Source: Candidatus Kapaibacterium sp.
GTDB lineage: Bacteria; Bacteroidota; Ignavibacteria; Kapaibacteriales; UBA2268
DNA: 10,238 nt
Reading direction: 5' to 3'
NCBI GenBank assembly: GCA_030835065.1
Contig: JAUQWR010000774.1
Coordinates: 1 to 10,238 of the forward strand
Shown here in pieces: positions 6,591-10,238 of this stretch. Position 1 is the first letter of the stretch. Each line of letters opens with the position of its first letter. The notes beneath the pieces were generated by a model. That model did no database searches. It was not told the origin of the DNA and saw only the letters and a list, made by a program, of their open reading frames with translations. The position numbers and the translations under genes were made by a program.

Positions 6591-7976
6591 ATGAAGAAAA
6601 GTTTTATACTAATAATGATGTTAGTGCTTTCCGTAATGTATTTGAATGCGCAAGTCAATCAAGAATTTATTATAAATAAATATAAACCCATAGCTGAGAA
6701 GATTATTTCTAAGGTTATGAGCGATTCGAGTTCATACAAAAATTTAGGATACGTCTGTGATGTTTTTGGGCATAGGCTTTCTGGTTCTGAAAATCTTGAA
6801 AATGCCATTCGTTGGATTGTAAAAGAAATGAAAAACGACGGGCTGGATAATGTTCGTACTGATTCGGTAATGGTACCACATTGGGTGAGAGGCAAAGAAG
6901 AATGCATTATGACTAGCCCATGGAAACATAAAATACCGGTACTTGCCTTTGGTGGTAGCATTTCTACACCAAAAGGTGGAATAAAGGCTAAAGTTTTAGT
7001 CGTTAATGGATTTGATGATTTGGCTGCAAAAAAAGACTTAGCAAAAGGTAGAATTGTTGTATATAATGTACCTTTCAAAAATTATGGGCAAGCAGTTCAG
7101 TTTAGATTTGTTGGTGCTATTAATGCAGCTCAGGCAGGTGCAATTGCCAGTTTGACCCGCTCAGTTACTCCACAAAATCTGGTTTCTGTACATACAGGAA
7201 TGATGGTATATGCAGATACAGTCGAAAAAATTCCACATGGAGCTATTTCTATCGAAGATGCTGAATTGCTTCAAAGACTCCAAGATAGAGGTATTAGTCC
7301 GGAAATGTCATTGACCCTAGAAAGTGAGAGTTTGCCTGATGTGTTGAGTTATAATGTACTTGGTGAGCTTCGTGGCAACGAAAAAGCTGAAGAAATTATT
7401 GCTTTCGGTGGGCATATTGATGGTTGGGATTTAGGTACTGGTGCTCATGATGACGCTTCTGCTTGTATTGCATCTTGGGGTGCTATCAAAATATTGAAAG
7501 ATTTGGGACTTGCTCCAAAACGTACTCTTCGCTCGGTAATGTGGGCTAATGAAGAAAATGGTGCACGTGGCGGTAAAGCTTATGCTGCTCAGCATGGTGA
7601 TGAACCTCATGCTTTGGTATTTGAATGGGATTCCGGATGTTTTGCTCCATCTGCAGTCAGATTTACTTGCGATTCATCTTTGTTTCAAATTTTGAAGCAA
7701 ATGGAGCCAATACTTAAATTAATCAATAAAGATTTAGTTGTTGATAATAGAGGTGGTGGTGTAGATATTGGTCCTATGATGAGATTGGGCTACCCGGGTG
7801 GAAGCCTATCTACTAATGATCAAGGCAAATATTTTGTTTATCATCATTCCGATAGCGATACTTTCGAAAAAATTGTATTTGAAGAATATAATCAATGCCT
7901 TGCTGCTATGGCAGTAAGTCTATATATTTATGCTGATTTGCCGATAGATTATTTTAAATATATAAAGAAGAATTAA
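6591..7976 (+). CDS. Secreted M28 family zinc aminopeptidase/carboxypeptidase (CPQ-like) with PA domain
   Basis: 461 residues from ATG 6591 (an ATG at 6570 is rejected; see the Shine-Dalgarno entry). A signal peptide MKKSFILIMMLVLSVMYLNA ends in an A-Q cleavage-like site, so the enzyme is exported to the periplasm or beyond. A protease-associated insert occupies roughly residues 120-250. The di-zinc catalytic core is complete: H275 and D277 in GGHIDGWDLG, D287 in GAHDDAS, E321-E322 (catalytic base and ligand) in ANEENGARGG, D347 in FEWDSG, and H418/H419 in YHHSDSDTF. The overall order matches the plasma glutamate carboxypeptidase / carboxypeptidase Q branch of M28, which hydrolyses dipeptides or removes terminal residues from short peptides; the exact specificity is not readable. 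pyrE follows after 3 bp, so they are likely co-transcribed. It is probably a nutrient-scavenging or peptide-turnover enzyme. Confidence 0.9.
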   Translation: MKKSFILIMMLVLSVMYLNAQVNQEFIINKYKPIAEKIISKVMSDSSSYKNLGYVCDVFGHRLSGSENLENAIRWIVKEMKNDGLDNVRTDSVMVPHWVRGKEECIMTSPWKHKIPVLAFGGSISTPKGGIKAKVLVVNGFDDLAAKKDLAKGRIVVYNVPFKNYGQAVQFRFVGAINAAQAGAIASLTRSVTPQNLVSVHTGMMVYADTVEKIPHGAISIEDAELLQRLQDRGISPEMSLTLESESLPDVLSYNVLGELRGNEKAEEIIAFGGHIDGWDLGTGAHDDASACIASWGAIKILKDLGLAPKRTLRSVMWANEENGARGGKAYAAQHGDEPHALVFEWDSGCFAPSAVRFTCDSSLFQILKQMEPILKLINKDLVVDNRGGGVDIGPMMRLGYPGGSLSTNDQGKYFVYHHSDSDTFEKIVFEEYNQCLAAMAVSLYIYADLPIDYFKYIKKN

Positions 7977-7979
7977 GTT

Positions 7980-8504
7980 ATGGAACGCAAAGAATTAGCT
8001 AAAAAGATTTATGACAATGCTTATATAACCGGTGAGTTTTTACTTCGCAGCGGTGTGATAAGCAATGAATATTTTGATAAATATCAGTTTGAAGCACGCC
8101 CTGAAATATTAAGTGAAATAGCCACCGAAATGTCGAAAATGATTCCTGATGGCATCGATTGCCTGGGTGCTTTGGAGATGGGCGGAATACCTGTAGCTAC
8201 TGCTATTTCATTAATTACTGGTATTCCTATGGTTTTTGTTCGCAAAAATGCCAAAGAATACGGTACTTGCAAGCTAGCAGAAGGTATTGATATCAAAGAT
8301 AAAAATGTATTGATTATTGAAGATGTTGTAACTAGTGGTGGGCAAATTATTATTAGTGTCGAGGAACTCCGCAAGCTTGGTGCTAAGATAGATAAAGCAT
8401 TATGCGTTATTGATAGAGAGTCTGGCGGACCTGAAAAGCTATTGGCTGCCGGAATTCAACTGAGCGCATTGTTTAGTATGACTGAATTGAAATCAAATAA
8501 ATAG
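7980..8504 (+). CDS. pyrE: Orotate phosphoribosyltransferase
   Basis: 174 residues, close to the short OPRT form. It joins orotate to phosphoribosyl diphosphate to make orotidine 5'-phosphate in de novo pyrimidine synthesis, in the cytoplasm. The PRPP-binding loop VLIIEDVVTSGGQI (110-123) carries E114, D115 and the T118-S-G-G121 turn. FVRKNAKEYGT (86-96) provides the conserved Arg and Lys residues, followed by the expected EG (101-102). GALEMGGIPVATA (63-75) is the OPRT dimer/PPi-loop region. The start ATG is 3 bp after the M28 peptidase stop with no own ribosome-binding site, so it is probably coupled to it. No other pyr gene is adjacent. Hypoxanthine or xanthine phosphoribosyltransferase is less likely because of the RKxxKxYGT and EMGGIP motifs. 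Confidence 0.93.
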   Translation: MERKELAKKIYDNAYITGEFLLRSGVISNEYFDKYQFEARPEILSEIATEMSKMIPDGIDCLGALEMGGIPVATAISLITGIPMVFVRKNAKEYGTCKLAEGIDIKDKNVLIIEDVVTSGGQIIISVEELRKLGAKIDKALCVIDRESGGPEKLLAAGIQLSALFSMTELKSNK

Positions 8505-8507
8505 TTT

Positions 8508-8544
8508 TCATTTGAGAATAACTTAAAGCTATTGTTTCAAATGA
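8508..8544. repeat. Imperfect inverted repeat just after pyrE
   Basis: TCATTTGA (8508-8515) is repeated inverted as TCAAATGA (8537-8544), starting 3 bases after the pyrE stop. A short inner AATA/TATT pairing is possible with a bulge. No T-run follows, so a terminator role is doubtful, but the position fits a 3'-end structure. Confidence 0.3.
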
Positions 8545-8574
8545 TATAAATCGATCAAATCTAATTTTAATGTA

Positions 8575-8607
8575 TTGTAGAGACAGTTCTAAGAGCTGTC
8601 TCTACAA
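8575..8607. repeat. Perfect palindromic element (15-bp stem), likely dispersed repeat or MITE-like
   Basis: Bases 8575-8589 pair with 8593-8607 around a TAA loop; the outer 12 bp (TTGTAGAGACAG / CTGTCTCTACAA) are perfect and one G-T wobble lies inside. The outer TTGTAGAGAC.../...GTCTCTACAA arms resemble palindromic repeats that are abundant in cyanobacteria and some Bacteroidota, which I recall only from general knowledge. No T-run on either strand, so it is not a typical terminator. It lies 70 bp after pyrE and faces the convergent tRNA gene. No target-site duplication is evident. Confidence 0.6.
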
Positions 8608-8762
8608 ATAAATACGAGGATTTATAAAAGCCATTTATTTAGAAAGAGGCTCAATTCGACTTTTGAGACAACTTCGTTTTGATTTGCTTAAGATAATGAA
8701 AGATACAAATGATTAGTATTTGTGTGCTGGTAAAGTGCTGAAAATCGATGCATTTTGGATAT
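8608..8762. other. Intergenic stretch with no recognised feature
   Basis: About 155 bases between the palindrome and the tRNA terminator. All frames contain frequent stops, no RNA gene or clear promoter is seen, and only a weak ACAAAT/ATTTGT inverted pair near 8705-8722 was found. Confidence 0.5.
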
Positions 8763-8791
8763 AAAAAAATCCGATGATAATCACCGGATTT
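8763..8791 (-). terminator. Intrinsic terminator of tRNA-Thr
   Basis: On the minus strand an 11-bp stem (8781-8791 with 8767-8777, arms AAATCCGGTGA and TCATCGGATTT, with one G-T pair) closes a 3-base loop and is followed by a run of seven T (complement of 8763-8769). It starts 5 bases after the end of the tRNA. This is a textbook Rho-independent terminator for minus-strand transcription. Confidence 0.88.
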
Positions 8792-8796
8792 CTTTG

Positions 8797-8869
8797 AGCC
8801 ACTTGACGGACTTGAACCCCCGACCTGCTGATTACAAATCAGCTGCTCTACCAGCTGAGCTAAAGTGGC
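8797..8869 (-). tRNA. tRNA-Thr (anticodon UGU)
   Basis: 73 nt on the minus strand. Acceptor GCCACTT pairs with AAGTGGC (7 bp) with discriminator T. D-arm: GCTC-AGCTGGTA-GAGC. Anticodon stem GCTGA/TCAGC closes the loop TTTGTAA, giving anticodon TGT, which reads ACA and other Thr codons. Variable loop is AGGTC. The T-loop TTCAAGT is normal. The T-stem is GGGGG opposite CCGTC: three Watson-Crick pairs, one G-U and one G-G mismatch. GACGG would have been the perfect partner, so two bases look changed. CCA is not encoded. Its own promoter lies 13 bases upstream and an intrinsic terminator follows. Confidence 0.95.
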
Positions 8870-8882
8870 TTGCTTTAGACTT

Positions 8883-8914
8883 CAAAATTACGAGATTTTT
8901 TTAATATACGCAAA
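8883..8914 (-). promoter_or_regulatory. Bacteroidota-type promoter of tRNA-Thr
   Basis: On the minus strand TTTG (complement of 8911-8914), a 20-base spacer and TAATTTTG (complement of 8883-8890) match the TTTG-N(17-23)-TAnnTTTG consensus. The tRNA 5' end is 13 bases beyond the -7 box, as expected for a short leader. It lies between the HAD phosphatase stop and the tRNA, so the tRNA does not need read-through from the upstream operon. Confidence 0.65.
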
Positions 8915-8925
8915 TAAAAAATAAT

Positions 8926-9642
8926 TTACTCTGTTTCAAATGCTTCTTTTCTTTTTAAATATGCTTGATGTCGTGGGCGTATTTTATTGTTTTGTATAGC
9001 ATTTGATAATATACGCTTCACATCAAAAAAATTTGTAAATGGATAGTGTGGTATCCTGTTTTTGTTGCAATACGCAGCTAAATTGCCTTTTGCAAATACT
9101 ATATCTGAATGCTCTGCTGCGCAAAAATCTGAATATCCATCTCCTATGAATACTATAATATTATCTGGCGGGCAATTTGTGATTACACTATTCCGCTTGC
9201 ATGATGCACATAAGCAAGTGCAGGATTCTGTTGCACCCGGAAAATATGGCTCAATACTGTTTTCTTTGAAAATGAGCTTGTTAGAATAATATTTGACATC
9301 TACGCCTGCTTTCTTCAATATTGCATCTATATATACACTGAAACCATCTGAAACTACCGTGAAATCAAATCCTGAAATTTGACAATACTCAACAAATGAT
9401 TTAAAATTAGAATCAATTTCAGCACATTCAAGTGCAAATAGTTTGATTTTTTCTTCATTTATATCAATTGGTAAATGCCTGCAGAGTGTCTGCCAATACT
9501 CTTTGATTTTTATTTCCCCAGCTTTTAGCATGCTGTTGTAGGGCTCGAATACTGCGAAATGCTTAAATACTTCATCGCCCAAATCTCGATTTATTATTGT
9601 TCCGTCGAAATCTGAAAATACGGAAATACCGGAGTATTTCAT
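8926..9642 (-). CDS. MtnX-like HAD-superfamily IB phosphatase
   Basis: 238 residues from the ATG at 9642; a start 29 codons upstream is rejected because the HAD core begins right after Met (MKYSGISVFSDFDGTI) and AAGG lies 8 bases before this ATG. HAD motif I is D11-F-D13-G-T (nucleophile and acid), motif II S98 in TVVSDGF, motif III most likely K149 in a Cys cluster (CTCLCASCK, C141, C143, C145, C148), and motif IV D168 and D172 in FIGDGYSDF. AKGNLAAYC follows as in MtnX and phosphoserine-phosphatase-like relatives. The Cys cluster suggests a metal-binding cap. MtnX removes phosphate from a methionine-salvage intermediate, but no other salvage gene is here, so the substrate is uncertain. It starts in the stop codon of the upstream gene (TAATG), so the two are translationally coupled. 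A cytoplasmic enzyme; no signal peptide. Confidence 0.83.
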   Translation of the reverse strand: MKYSGISVFSDFDGTIINRDLGDEVFKHFAVFEPYNSMLKAGEIKIKEYWQTLCRHLPIDINEEKIKLFALECAEIDSNFKSFVEYCQISGFDFTVVSDGFSVYIDAILKKAGVDVKYYSNKLIFKENSIEPYFPGATESCTCLCASCKRNSVITNCPPDNIIVFIGDGYSDFCAAEHSDIVFAKGNLAAYCNKNRIPHYPFTNFFDVKRILSNAIQNNKIRPRHQAYLKRKEAFETE

Positions 9643-10238
9643 TATTTGGACCTTAATGTGAAAAATAAAATTACTGTGGCTGCCGCCGTTACTGTGATTG
9701 CTATCGGTTCGAAATATTTTTCGTACCATGATAGCTCTGATTCGGGTATTGCAGATTTACTTAATAATCTGCTTTCCTCCGAGTCAATTATCTTTAAATC
9801 TTCTCGTGAAATACTGTCCCGAAAATAATTAAACTTTGGCTTTATTGGGTATAGTTGATTGTTTTTTGCTCTAAAATATGATTCAATCTCAGTGCTGAAT
9901 TCTCTAATAAGTGAATCTTTTCCAAAAGACAAGTAATTAAGATTTAGTTTGAATTTACTTACATTCAGTTGAGCACCTTTATGCTCGCTTGGATTTTGAA
10001 AAAGCAAAGCATTTAGCCTTTTATTGATATGCTCGTTCGAAAGCAGGTAATCTAATTTGTTGCAAAAGGAAAGATCGATGCAATTAATATTTATAGTATC
10101 TGAATTGGTTATGTGCTTTAGTTCAATAATCTCTTCAATAAAAGATAAAAACAAACTATCTTGTACGGATTTGTTTGTTTTGACTGCAGAAAGTGTATTG
10201 ATAGGCAAAACTACAGCAAATATTATTATTAAAATTGC
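9642..10238 (-). CDS. Unknown exported protein with C-terminal membrane anchor (5' end outside window)
   Basis: The frame is open to the right edge; a TTG at 10208 is only an internal Leu codon. The visible 198 residues begin AILIIIFAVVLPINTLSA, the hydrophobic core and end of a signal peptide, so only a few N-terminal residues are missing. The mature part (about 155 residues) is hydrophilic, rich in Asn, Ser, Leu and Lys, with one short Cys pair (NCIDLSFC). It ends in a single membrane span (EPIAITVTAAATVILFFTLR) preceded by WYEKYF and followed by SK. This predicts an exported protein anchored by its C-terminus. I recognise no family or catalytic motif. Its stop codon overlaps the start of the HAD phosphatase (TAATG), so the two are made together; whether they act together is unknown. 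Confidence 0.75.
   Translation of the reverse strand, partial: AILIIIFAVVLPINTLSAVKTNKSVQDSLFLSFIEEIIELKHITNSDTININCIDLSFCNKLDYLLSNEHINKRLNALLFQNPSEHKGAQLNVSKFKLNLNYLSFGKDSLIREFSTEIESYFRAKNNQLYPIKPKFNYFRDSISREDLKIIDSEESRLLSKSAIPESELSWYEKYFEPIAITVTAAATVILFFTLRSK
9651..9654 (-). promoter_or_regulatory. Shine-Dalgarno AAGG deciding the HAD phosphatase start
   Basis: On the minus strand TTAAGGTCCAAATAATG places AAGG 8 bases before the ATG at 9642, inside the end of the upstream gene. Together with the HAD motif starting directly after this Met it sets the start. Confidence 0.5.

Noticed and set aside
6659..7078. 139-codon minus-strand frame inside the M28 gene
   Set aside because: It is antisense to well-conserved peptidase sequence; composition reflects the opposite strand.
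9062..9289. 75-codon plus-strand frame in the HAD gene
   Set aside because: It is the complement of the motif-bearing phosphatase frame.
9643..9729. 29-residue N-terminal extension of the HAD phosphatase
   Set aside because: It lies in the coding end of the upstream gene, and the HAD fold begins directly after the Met at 9642.
10206..10208. TTG at 10208 as the start of the unknown exported protein
   Set aside because: Ten more in-frame codons to the edge encode the hydrophobic core of a signal peptide; the TTG is an internal Leu.

Overview
The window is an AT-rich stretch of bacterial chromosome carrying mostly housekeeping and lipid genes. Two things suggest the Bacteroidota/Ignavibacteriota/Kapabacteria side of the FCB group. 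First, the tRNA-Thr gene has a near-perfect Bacteroidota-type promoter (TTTG, 20 nt, TAATTTTG), and a second TAATTTTG box lies before the M28 peptidase gene. Second, the window has a rhomboid-like protein with a C-terminal tail typical of that group, and an exported CPQ-type M28 peptidase. Several genes nevertheless have clear Shine-Dalgarno sequences (AAGGA, AGGGAG, GAGGA), which is less usual in classical Bacteroidia. The placement is inference, not proof.

Left part, plus strand. The window opens inside a multi-PAS sensor protein whose 5' end lies outside. Its C-terminal half resembles a histidine kinase, but the phosphoacceptor His and the G1 box of the ATPase domain are not recognisable. 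A 12-bp stem-loop separates it from a compact block: hpnC and hpnD (squalene from farnesyl diphosphate, overlapping by 10 bp), nuoE (the [2Fe-2S] subunit of complex I), a rhomboid-fold membrane protein without catalytic residues, and purN (purine synthesis). Overlaps or gaps of 1-10 bp join hpnC-hpnD and nuoE-rhomboid-purN; 52 bp lie between hpnD and nuoE. The block is probably transcribed together.

Middle. About 600 bp of very AT-rich DNA follows purN. It holds at most a degraded or doubtful small reading frame and a stem-loop. Next comes a minus-strand gene for a small probable lipoprotein, divergent from a plus-strand pair: a secreted M28 zinc peptidase with a PA insert, and pyrE (orotate phosphoribosyltransferase) 3 bp behind it.

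Right part. After pyrE there is a perfect mobile-looking palindrome (15-bp stem). The remaining genes are on the minus strand: an unknown exported, C-terminally anchored protein cut by the right edge, translationally coupled (TAATG) to a MtnX-like HAD phosphatase, then tRNA-Thr(UGU) with its own promoter and a strong intrinsic terminator.

I see no phage, CRISPR, toxin-antitoxin, defence or secondary-metabolite cluster. The most interesting points are two likely enzymatically dead proteins (the rhomboid and the kinase), the palindromic repeat, a T-stem mismatch in tRNA-Thr, and the uncharacterised exported protein coupled to the phosphatase.
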